Part shown: positions 5,868 to 11,321 of the stretch, in pieces | Numbering within the stretch: the first letter of the stretch is position 1 | How the letters are laid out: each line of letters starts with the position of its first letter | Source of the DNA: Devosia sp. | GTDB taxonomy: Bacteria > Pseudomonadota > Alphaproteobacteria > Rhizobiales > Devosiaceae | Assembly (NCBI GenBank): GCA_016793415.1 | Contig: JAEUMC010000662.1 | Location: forward strand, 1-11,321 | Direction: 5' to 3' | Length of the DNA stretch: 11,321 nt | Position numbers and translations under genes: made by a program | The notes under the pieces: model-generated | Databases searched by the model: none | What the model was told of the DNA's origin: nothing | The model's input: only the letters and a program-made list of their open reading frames with translations

Positions 5868-7160
5868 ATGACAGCGGACGGCAAACGCGAGGCGATCGGC
5901 GAGACGGCTCCAGAGGGGCTGCCGGTGGCCGAGCTGCCGCTGGCGCCGCTCAGCCCCGCCGCCGCGAGTGAAGCCTTGCTGCGCCGCGCCATGCTGGTGG
6001 TGGCGATCGGACTGTCGTGCATCCTGGGCTATCTCACCACCTACGCGCTGCTGGCGATCTCGCTGGCGGTGTTCGCCTTCTTTGCGGTGCGGCGGGCGAC
6101 GGTGAAGATCGGCTTCGATTTGCCGGCCAAGCTGTTCCTCGGCGCCTTCACGCTGTTGTTCATCAGCGCCGTGGTGACGATGCGGCAGCCGTCGGACCTG
6201 CTGCTGACGCTCAACTTCTCGGCCATGCTGCTCTATGCGCCGCTGGCGCTGCTGTTCCGGCGCGCCGCGGCTCCCGCCAACAGCCGCAAGCTCGCCGACT
6301 TCGCTCTGTTCGGCAGCGCGGCAGGGCTGTTGATGGCGCTCTACTTCAACTACGTGGAGGGCATGCAGCGCGCCGGGCTCGGCTCGCCCATCACCGATCC
6401 GATCCGGCTGTCCAACACGGCGCTGCTGCTCGGCTTCTTCGCCATGATCGGCGCCGCGGCGGCCACCGGCCGGCAACGCTTCATCTACCTCATCGGTCCG
6501 TTGATGGCGCTGGCGGTGATCTTCGCCTCCGGCTCGCGCGCCGCGCTGGTCGCCTTCCCGGTGCTGCTGTTCGTCGCCGCCGTGCTGCTGGTGCGGCACA
6601 AGCTGCTGGCCGCGCTGGTGAGTGTTGCGGTGCTCGCGGCCTTCGGGCTCATCGCCTATTTCGCCGACCTGGCGGGGGCCCGTTCATCGTCGATGTTCGA
6701 CATTCTGAGCCGGCTGGCGGGCGGCGACAATCCGGCGGACCTCGGCACCACCATCCGCTTCATCCTCTATCGCGCCGGCGCCCAGGCGTTCACCGACGCG
6801 CCACTGTTCGGGCATGGCTGGGGACAGCTGATGACCGCGATCGTCCCCTACCTCGCGGTCTATGAGCTGGTGCATGCGCAGCTACCGCACCTCCACAACG
6901 ACGCCCTGAACTTCGCCGTCGCCTCGGGCCTGTTCGGCCTCGTGGTCTACCTGCTGCTGCTGGTGCTGCCGGTGATCAGCTGCATCTTCAGCCCGCGCGA
7001 CAGCCAGTACCGCACCCGGCTCTATGGCTGCAGCCTGCTCTCGGTCAGCTACCTGGTGCTGGGCCTGCCCGACACCATGCTGAGCTTTCCGCTGCACAAC
7101 ACGCTCTATGTGGTGCTGACGGCGGTGCTGCTGAACTATTGCAGGGATGAGCGGGCTTAG
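5868..7160 (+). CDS. O-antigen ligase/polymerase-like polytopic membrane protein (WaaL/Wzy_C type)
   Basis: The 430-residue protein has a hydrophilic N-terminus of about 40 residues and then some ten or more hydrophobic segments spread to the C-terminus. It matches the pattern of the Wzy_C superfamily: a G-S-R in a membrane-proximal loop (222-224, FASGSRAALVAFP), then a large external loop with TTIRFILYRAGAQAFTDAPLFGHGWGQ (GHG 315-317) and PHLHNDALNFAVASGLFGLVVYLLL (His341, His343). In WaaL enzymes such arginines and histidines act in transferring lipid-linked glycan to lipid A-core. A polymerase or another ligase acting on a different glycan is equally possible from sequence. It begins 7 bases after pheT, with an AGGCGGGG ribosome site that starts at the last base of the pheT stop, so it is probably the last gene of that operon. 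No other polysaccharide genes are nearby. Confidence 0.8.
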   Translation: MTADGKREAIGETAPEGLPVAELPLAPLSPAAASEALLRRAMLVVAIGLSCILGYLTTYALLAISLAVFAFFAVRRATVKIGFDLPAKLFLGAFTLLFISAVVTMRQPSDLLLTLNFSAMLLYAPLALLFRRAAAPANSRKLADFALFGSAAGLLMALYFNYVEGMQRAGLGSPITDPIRLSNTALLLGFFAMIGAAAATGRQRFIYLIGPLMALAVIFASGSRAALVAFPVLLFVAAVLLVRHKLLAALVSVAVLAAFGLIAYFADLAGARSSSMFDILSRLAGGDNPADLGTTIRFILYRAGAQAFTDAPLFGHGWGQLMTAIVPYLAVYELVHAQLPHLHNDALNFAVASGLFGLVVYLLLLVLPVISCIFSPRDSQYRTRLYGCSLLSVSYLVLGLPDTMLSFPLHNTLYVVLTAVLLNYCRDERA

Positions 7161-7210
7161 AGGAAGGCCGCCCGGCTATCGTGCCCGGCAGCTTCCCCTC
7201 TCTTGCGATT

Positions 7211-7231
7211 TCTCTCCCGCAAGGGGAGAGA
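7211..7231. repeat. Short perfect hairpin, probable dispersed repeat
   Basis: TCTCTCCC (7211-7218) pairs with GGGAGAGA (7224-7231) over 8 bases, with a GCAAG loop, about 50 bases after the O-antigen-ligase-like gene. The CTCTCCC-GGGAGAG motif is one I associate with widespread intergenic repeats in Rhizobiales. It has no T-tract, so it is at best a weak terminator for the rightward genes. Confidence 0.45.
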
Positions 7232-7300
7232 TGACGGAGAGGCCGGTGGCCGCTTGCCGGCAGACCGTTCTTCGACGCGCCGCCAGTGCCGCACGCCCCA

Positions 7301-7364
7301 TCTCCCCCTCGGCGGGGGAGAAAGCGAAAACTTGGACTGAGCGAGCTAAGTCCTTAGTTTTCGC
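7301..7364. repeat. Composite of two adjacent hairpins between convergent genes
   Basis: TCTCCCCC (7301-7308) pairs perfectly with GGGGGAGA (7314-7321). Two bases later a second, larger palindrome pairs GCGAAAACT (7324-7332) with AGTTTTCGC (7356-7364). It continues past a small bulge with GGACT (7334-7338) against AGTCC (7349-7353) and AGC against GCT around the centre. The AT-rich arm differs in composition from the surrounding GC-rich DNA. Lying between two convergent genes, the unit may be a dispersed repeat that also acts as a bidirectional end of transcription. The rest of 7161-7401 holds no gene I can support. Confidence 0.6.
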
Positions 7365-7401
7365 CAGAGAGGGGGTGCGGAGCCACGGTGCCTCCCGGGT
7401 G

Positions 7402-8430
7402 TCAGCGCCCCGGGCGGCTGTCGATCATCCCGCCTTTGGCGGCTGCGTCGATGGCGGCGACTTCCTCGGCCGAGAGCTCGAGGTTGTCGAGGACGCCGAG
7501 GCAATCCTTGAGCTGTTCGAGGGTGCGGATGCCGATCAGCGCCGAGGTGACCTCTTTCTTGCGCAGCACCCAGGCGAGCGCCAGTTGCACCATGGTTTGC
7601 TTCCGCGCCCTGGCGATCTCGCCGAGCGTGTCGACCGCCTCGAGGATGCGCGGCTCGAGCCGGTTGGCCGAGAGCGAATAGTTTTCCGAGGCACGGGTGC
7701 CGCTGAGGTCGCCCCTCAGGCTGTTGTACTTGCCCGACAGGATCCCCTGCTGCAGCGGCGAGAAGGCGATGATGCCGACGCCCAGATCGTCGCAGGCGGC
7801 CATGGTGCCGTCTTCCTCGATCCAGCGGTTGAGGATCGAGTAGTTCGGCTGGTGGATCAGGCAGGGCACGCCCATATCCTTCAGAATCCGCACTGCCTCG
7901 CGGGTCTGTTTTTCCGGATACATCGAGATGCCGACATAGAGCGCCTTGCCCTGCCGGTGCAGGTGGGCCAGCGCCCCCATGGTCTCCTCGAGCGGCGTCT
8001 CGGAGTCGTAGCGGTGCGAGTAGAAGATATCGAAATACTCGATGCCCATCCGCTTCAGGCTCTGGTCGGCCGAAGCAAGGATGTACTTGCGCGAGCCGCG
8101 ATCGCCATAGGGGCCTTCCCACATGGTCCAGCCGGCCTTGGACGAGATGATCATCTCGTCGCGATAGGGGCGGAAATCGCGCGCCATCACGTCGCCGAAC
8201 AGCTCTTCGGCGGCGCCCGGGGGCGGGCCGTAGTTGTTGGCGAGGTCGAAATGGGTGACGCCCTTGTCGAAGGCGTAGCTCAGCATCTCGAAGGCGCTGG
8301 GATAGTCGCGCGTGCCGCCGAAATTCTGCCACAGCCCCAGGCTGATCACCGGCAGCTTCAGCCCGGACCGTCCGGTGTAGCGATACTGCATGCCGCTGCC
8401 ATAGCGAGCGTCATTGGCCCGATAGGTCAT
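7402..8430 (-). CDS. gpr: Aldo/keto reductase, L-glyceraldehyde 3-phosphate reductase type (YghZ/Gpr)
   Basis: The 342-residue product closely follows Escherichia coli YghZ (about 346 residues), an NADPH-dependent aldo/keto reductase that reduces L-glyceraldehyde 3-phosphate and methylglyoxal in the cytoplasm. Matching blocks are YGSGMQYRYTGRSGLKLPVISLGLW, GVTHFDLANNYGPPPGAAEELFG, DEMIISSKAGWTMWEGPYG, GSRKYILASADQSLKRMGIEYFDIFYSHR and LIHQPNYSILNRWIE. The catalytic tetrad is Asp62, Tyr67, Lys98 and His139. The cofactor end is seen in ALIGIRTLEQLKDCLGVLDN. I chose ATG 8430, which has a good GGAGG site 5 bases upstream and matches the family start; an in-frame ATG at 8550 would run into trhO on the other strand. 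It is divergent from trhO and convergent with the O-antigen-ligase-like gene. Confidence 0.92.
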   Translation of the reverse strand: MTYRANDARYGSGMQYRYTGRSGLKLPVISLGLWQNFGGTRDYPSAFEMLSYAFDKGVTHFDLANNYGPPPGAAEELFGDVMARDFRPYRDEMIISSKAGWTMWEGPYGDRGSRKYILASADQSLKRMGIEYFDIFYSHRYDSETPLEETMGALAHLHRQGKALYVGISMYPEKQTREAVRILKDMGVPCLIHQPNYSILNRWIEEDGTMAACDDLGVGIIAFSPLQQGILSGKYNSLRGDLSGTRASENYSLSANRLEPRILEAVDTLGEIARARKQTMVQLALAWVLRKKEVTSALIGIRTLEQLKDCLGVLDNLELSAEEVAAIDAAAKGGMIDSRPGR

Positions 8431-8456
8431 CTCATCCTCCCGAATATATGTCCGAT

Positions 8457-8485
8457 TTGCCCGTTGCCGTCGGCGGATGCTACAC
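8457..8485 (+). promoter_or_regulatory. Tentative trhO promoter placed very close to the start codon
   Basis: TTGCCC (8457-8462) and CTACAC (8480-8485) are spaced by 17 bases and resemble -35 and -10 elements. Transcription would then start near 8491-8495, at or next to the ATG at 8495, for which there is no ribosome site. The match is moderate, and the 64-base divergent gap must also serve the aldo/keto reductase gene. Confidence 0.25.
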
Positions 8486-8494
8486 CCGCCCGCA

Positions 8495-9490
8495 ATGATC
8501 GAGCCGCAAGAAACCGCCGCCAATCTGTCTGAACGCCTGAACCGTTTCAAGGTGCTGGCGCTCTACAAGTTTGCGGATTTCAAAGATTGTGCCGCGCTGA
8601 AGCATGAGCTGGCACTGTTCTGCTGCGCCCGCGGTATCCGCGGCACCTTCATCCTCGCACCCGAGGGGATCAACGGCACGGTGGCCGGCGCACCCGACGC
8701 CATCGACGAGCTGATGGCGTGGTTCGAAACGGCGCCGCTCTGGGCCGGCCGGCTGGCCGGCGCCGAGGCAAAATTCTCTGGGGCCAGCGAGATGCCGTTC
8801 CTCAGGATGAAGGTGCGACTGAAGCCCGAGATCGTGACGCTGCGGGCGCCCGAGGCCGACCCGAACAGGCTCCGTGGCACCTATGTCGAGCCGCGCGACT
8901 GGAACCGGCTGATCAGCCGCAACGATGTGACGCTGATCGACACCCGTAACGACTACGAAGTGAAGCTCGGCAGCTTCAGCAACGCCCGCGACCCCGGGAC
9001 GCAAAGCTTCACCGAGTTCAAGGATTACGTGGCGAAGCTCGATCCGGCGCAGCACCCCAAGGTGGCGATGTTCTGCACCGGCGGCATCCGCTGTGAGAAG
9101 GCCTCGGCCTATATGCTCCAGCAGGGGTTCAAGGAGGTGTTCCACCTCAAGGGTGGCATCCTCAAATATCTCGAGACGGTCCCCGAAGCCGAAAGCCGCT
9201 TCAATGGCGAGTGCTTCGTGTTCGACGAGCGGGTTTCGGTGGTGCATGGCCTGGCTGAAGGCGAAGCAGTGCTCTGCCGCGCCTGCCGCAACCCGATGCT
9301 GCCGGATGAAGCCGTGGGCTCGCTGTGTCACAGTTGCGCCGAGGCGGCTCCCGCAGGGGCCAGCGAACGCGAACGGCAGATGGAGCTGGCCCGGGCGCGG
9401 GGCGAGGCGCATCTGGGCGATGACGCAGCGGCAGCGGCGGCGCGCAACAAGGCGGCGAAGCTCCTGCGGCGGAAGCAGTCGGTCGACTGA
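8495..9490 (+). CDS. trhO: tRNA uridine(34) hydroxylase with rhodanese domain (TrhO/YceA)
   Basis: The 331-residue product matches the TrhO (YceA) family, which uses oxygen to make 5-hydroxyuridine at position 34 of certain tRNAs, the first step toward wobble modifications such as cmo5U or mcmo5U. The N-terminal domain shows FKVLALYKFADFKD, RGTFILAPEGINGTVAG and SEMPFLRMKVRLKPEIVTL. The rhodanese-like domain (about 144-235) has IDTRNDYEVKLGSF and the active-site loop MFCTGGIRCEKASAYM, with Cys194 as the catalytic-type cysteine. Two CxxC pairs (Cys261, Cys264, Cys278, Cys281) look like a small zinc ribbon, followed by an Ala- and Arg-rich tail. I place the start at ATG 8495 (MIEPQETAAN); ATG 8477 would add six residues and also lacks a well-spaced ribosome site. 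Confidence 0.93.
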   Translation: MIEPQETAANLSERLNRFKVLALYKFADFKDCAALKHELALFCCARGIRGTFILAPEGINGTVAGAPDAIDELMAWFETAPLWAGRLAGAEAKFSGASEMPFLRMKVRLKPEIVTLRAPEADPNRLRGTYVEPRDWNRLISRNDVTLIDTRNDYEVKLGSFSNARDPGTQSFTEFKDYVAKLDPAQHPKVAMFCTGGIRCEKASAYMLQQGFKEVFHLKGGILKYLETVPEAESRFNGECFVFDERVSVVHGLAEGEAVLCRACRNPMLPDEAVGSLCHSCAEAAPAGASERERQMELARARGEAHLGDDAAAAAARNKAAKLLRRKQSVD

Positions 9491-9522
9491 TAGAGACGGC
9501 TGCTTCAGTCAGCACGCATTGG

Positions 9523-9535
9523 TCAGCAATACTGA
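9523..9535. promoter_or_regulatory. LysR-type T-N11-A dyad upstream of the LysR gene
   Basis: TCAG and CTGA flank five bases (TCAGCAATACTGA), an exact inverted repeat in the T-N11-A form bound by LysR-type regulators. The dyad extends one base each side to GTCAG and CTGAC. It lies about 100 bases before the LysR start and 10 bases before a TTGACA box. A second GTCAGCA occurs at 9508-9514, fourteen bases before the copy at 9522-9528. Negative autoregulation is a reasonable inference. Confidence 0.4.
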
Positions 9536-9545
9536 CATATTTCTG

Positions 9546-9572
9546 TTGACATTCCTCGATCCCCACTATCAG
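9546..9572 (+). promoter_or_regulatory. Possible promoter for the LysR-family gene
   Basis: A perfect TTGACA (9546-9551) is followed after 15 bases by TATCAG (9567-9572) as a weak -10. Spacing is short, so the real -10 may be elsewhere. It would give a leader of about 55 bases that contains the hairpin at 9587-9604. Confidence 0.35.
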
Positions 9573-9586
9573 CATGTCCAATGTAA

Positions 9587-9604
9587 AGGCCCCGTCCGGG
9601 GCCT
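9587..9604 (+). terminator. Perfect GC hairpin between trhO and the LysR gene
   Basis: AGGCCCC (9587-9593) pairs with GGGGCCT (9598-9604) around a GTCC loop, a strong 7-bp stem. There is no T-tract downstream, so it is at best an incomplete terminator for trhO. If the TTGACA promoter is real, the same hairpin lies in the LysR mRNA leader, 31 bases before its ATG. Confidence 0.4.
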
Positions 9605-9635
9605 GACGGTGCAACCTGCATAAGCCGGGCCTATC

Positions 9636-10571
9636 ATGGACCTCGACCAGATCAGAACCTTCGACCGGATTGCGCAGGATCTGAGCTTCACCAAAGCGGC
9701 GGCCAAGCTCAACGTCACGCAGGCGACGGTGTCGATGCGGATGCGAGCGCTCGAGGACCTGTTGGGCGTGCCGCTGTTCCATCGCGGCCGCAACATCACG
9801 CTGACCGACCAAGGGATGACCTTCCTGCCCTATGCACGCCGCATCCTGCAAGCCGCGCAGGAGGCCAGGGAAGCGCTGCGCCGGGTGGAGCGCGGGCGGG
9901 TGTCGATCGGTTCGCTGCGCAGCCTCGTCTCGCCGCTGGTCACCGAGTCACTGTTGCGCTTCCAGCAGAAATACCCCTCGGTCGATGTGGTGATCCATGA
10001 GGGACGACAGAGCCAGATCGCCGCCATGCTGCGCGAGCGCGATATCGAGCTCGGCATCCTCTGCTGGCCGAACCTCGATCCGCTCATCACCGACCTGGTG
10101 CCGCTGCTGGTGTTGCGTGAACGGGTGCCGATGGTGACGACGCCGCAGATCGCCGCCGAGCTGGGACTCGAACCCAGGATCGAGGACGTCCTGAAGCGGG
10201 TGCCGCGACTGATCTCGATCAACTGGTGGCAGGTCTATCCCGATGCGGCGCTGGCGCTGTTCCGCCGCGCCCCCGTGTCGGTCGAACTCCCCACCGGCCC
10301 GGCCCGGCGCATCGCCATCCGCGGCGAAGGCGTCGGCTTCTTCGTCTACTCCGCGGTTGCCGATGACATCGCCGCCGGACGCCTCACCGAGATCACCCCG
10401 GTCGATGTCGACCCGGTGCATCGCGACATCGCCATGGTGGTGCGCAACGCCTCAGTGCTCGATCGGGAGATGCTCAGGGATTTCGCCACCGAGATCGCCG
10501 AGGAGTGCAGGAAGAACGGCACGATCCTCGAGACGACGCTGCTGCCGCCGACGGCGGCGAACGCGGCTTAG
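9636..10571 (+). CDS. LysR-family transcriptional regulator
   Basis: The 311-residue protein has the canonical N-terminal winged helix-turn-helix: MDLDQIRTFDRIAQDLSFTKAAAKLNVTQATVSMRMRALEDLLGVPLFHR with the usual LTDQGMTFLPYARRIL linker helix. The effector domain follows from about residue 88 (GRVSIGSLRSLVSPLVTESLLRFQQKYPSVDVVIHEG). Other recognisable parts are ERDIELGILCW in the first subdomain and RRIAIRGEGVGFFVYSAVADDIAAGRLTEI near the end. It should bind DNA as a dimer or tetramer and respond to a small molecule. The effector is not predictable, and there is no divergent metabolic gene to suggest a target. The start is fixed by the HTH beginning at residue 1; the ribosome site is weak. 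Its stop overlaps the stop of the minus-strand LytTR gene. Confidence 0.93.
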   Translation: MDLDQIRTFDRIAQDLSFTKAAAKLNVTQATVSMRMRALEDLLGVPLFHRGRNITLTDQGMTFLPYARRILQAAQEAREALRRVERGRVSIGSLRSLVSPLVTESLLRFQQKYPSVDVVIHEGRQSQIAAMLRERDIELGILCWPNLDPLITDLVPLLVLRERVPMVTTPQIAAELGLEPRIEDVLKRVPRLISINWWQVYPDAALALFRRAPVSVELPTGPARRIAIRGEGVGFFVYSAVADDIAAGRLTEITPVDVDPVHRDIAMVVRNASVLDREMLRDFATEIAEECRKNGTILETTLLPPTAANAA

Positions 10572-11321
10572 CTGAACCCCGCCTCGCGCACCGCTTCGAT
10601 GTAGCTTCGGCTGACCGGCAGGCGGCGACCGTCCGTGAGTTCGAGCAGCGGCTTGCCGTCGGCCCGGACCAGGCGGCGAATGGCGTTCAGCGCCACCCAG
10701 TGCGAGCGGTGGATCTGCAGCCCCGGCACGCCGGTGGTTTCGCCGATGGCGTCGCCGAGCCGGATCAGCACCAGCCCCTTGCCGCGCTCGGTGGCCACTT
10801 CGACATAGTGATCGGCCACCGACAGTGAGAGCAGCTTGCCGCGCTGCGGCGGCGGCAGGCGCTCGACGATCGGCGGCGGACCGGAGGGGGGCGCGACGAC
10901 CGGCAGCTGCGAAGCGGCCTGCCGGATAGAGGCATCGACGATTTCGAGCATCGCCATCACACCCAGGCCGATCAGCGTGCATTGCAGATAAAGCACGGGC
11001 AGCTCGTTCGGCAGCCGGCCCAGCGCCACCAGGTCGACGGCGCACACGGCGACCGTTACCGGCACTCCGGTGATGGCGCCGAAAACCAGCACGCGGGCCC
11101 AGGTGGACTTGAGCCGTCGGCCGATGCCGAAGCTGCGCGAAACCAGGATGGCGACGGCATAGGCGAGCCCGTAGGAGCAGACGACGATCGCCCCCCAGTA
11201 AGCGAGGCGCTGCACGAGGCTCATCGTCTCCAGGGTGCCGAACGGCCCGACCAGGCCAAGCAGCAAGGCGATCACCAGCATCGCGCCGAGCACGCGCCGA
11301 TCGGTCAGATGCGCCCGTATT
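10568..11321 (-). CDS. Membrane-anchored LytTR-family DNA-binding regulator, partial (N-terminus outside window)
   Basis: The reading frame is open from the window edge leftward to a TAA at 10568-10570, giving 250 visible residues. The N-terminal half has about four membrane segments: LGAMLVIALLLGLVGPFGT, LAYWGAIVVCSYGLAYAVAILV, RVLVFGAITGVPVTVAVCAVDLVAL and LPVLYLQCTLIGLGVMAMLEIV. A proline-rich linker (VVAPPSGPPPIVERLPPPQRG) joins it to a C-terminal LytTR DNA-binding domain of about 90 residues: LLSLSVADHYVEVATERGKGLVLIRL, then LQIHRSHWVALNAIRRLVRADGKPLLELTDGRRLPVSRSYIEAVREAGF. No receiver domain is present, so this is a one-component membrane regulator. A GTG at 11293 or ATG at 11281 could serve as start, but the frame continues upstream (IRAHLTDRR), and relatives usually have a longer cytoplasmic lead, so the true start probably lies beyond the edge. 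Confidence 0.88.
   Translation of the reverse strand, partial: IRAHLTDRRVLGAMLVIALLLGLVGPFGTLETMSLVQRLAYWGAIVVCSYGLAYAVAILVSRSFGIGRRLKSTWARVLVFGAITGVPVTVAVCAVDLVALGRLPNELPVLYLQCTLIGLGVMAMLEIVDASIRQAASQLPVVAPPSGPPPIVERLPPPQRGKLLSLSVADHYVEVATERGKGLVLIRLGDAIGETTGVPGLQIHRSHWVALNAIRRLVRADGKPLLELTDGRRLPVSRSYIEAVREAGFS

Noticed and set aside
5676..6599. Minus-strand 307-codon frame opposite pheT and the membrane protein gene
   Set aside because: It spans two real genes on the other strand and consists mostly of Gln/His/Arg/Glu repeats typical of antisense to hydrophobic genes.
7147..8532. Plus-strand open frame of 461 codons opposite the aldo/keto reductase
   Set aside because: The minus-strand reductase has full catalytic residues and a good ribosome site. 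The plus frame begins inside the O-antigen-ligase-like gene, crosses the repeat cluster and has antisense-type composition.
8431..8550. Longer N-terminus for the aldo/keto reductase
   Set aside because: It overlaps trhO, lacks family similarity, and the ATG at 8430 has a strong GGAGG site and matches the family start.
1..11321. CRISPR array, tRNA or rRNA genes, transposase, phage or toxin-antitoxin genes
   Set aside because: No regularly spaced direct repeats, cloverleaf with CCA-type end, or recognisable mobile or toxin-antitoxin protein was seen on either strand.

Overview
The window looks like a chromosomal stretch from a high-GC alphaproteobacterium, most likely Hyphomicrobiales (Rhizobiales) and possibly a Devosia-like genus. 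Evidence for this is the PheS and PheT sequence style (for example the pheS C-terminus ending LFGGLS), a C-terminally extended L20, a CTTG-N17-CTATAC type promoter, and intergenic palindromes of kinds common in that group. The genus is inference from remembered sequence style, not a database result.

Layout. A leftward partial gene for a small single-pass membrane protein (1-198) diverges from the translation block. That block begins with rpmI (L35) and rplT (L20), followed by a GC hairpin and T-tract terminator and a two-hairpin intergenic repeat. Next comes a tightly packed run: pheS, a small exported protein of unknown function, a DEDDh 3'-5' exonuclease, pheT, and an O-antigen-ligase-like polytopic membrane protein. 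The first four genes overlap by 1 to 4 bases at each junction, so the two subunits of phenylalanyl-tRNA synthetase are separated by two translationally coupled genes. The membrane protein follows pheT after 7 bases.

A 241-bp repeat-rich gap (7161-7401) separates this run from a convergent aldo/keto reductase of the YghZ/Gpr type on the minus strand. That gene diverges from trhO, encoding the tRNA U34 hydroxylase with a rhodanese-like domain. After trhO there is a short regulatory region with a LysR-type dyad and a hairpin, then a LysR-family regulator. The window closes with a partial minus-strand gene for a membrane-anchored LytTR DNA-binding regulator, whose stop codon overlaps the LysR stop tail to tail.

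Most of the window is core translation machinery plus ordinary accessory genes. I see no CRISPR array, phage, transposase, tRNA gene or obvious defence or biosynthetic system. The points most worth a second look are the interrupted pheS/pheT operon, the mutually exclusive hairpins between rplT and pheS, the compensatory changes in the 1147-1214 repeat, and the repeat cluster at 7211-7364. No stretch over 300 bases lacks a gene.
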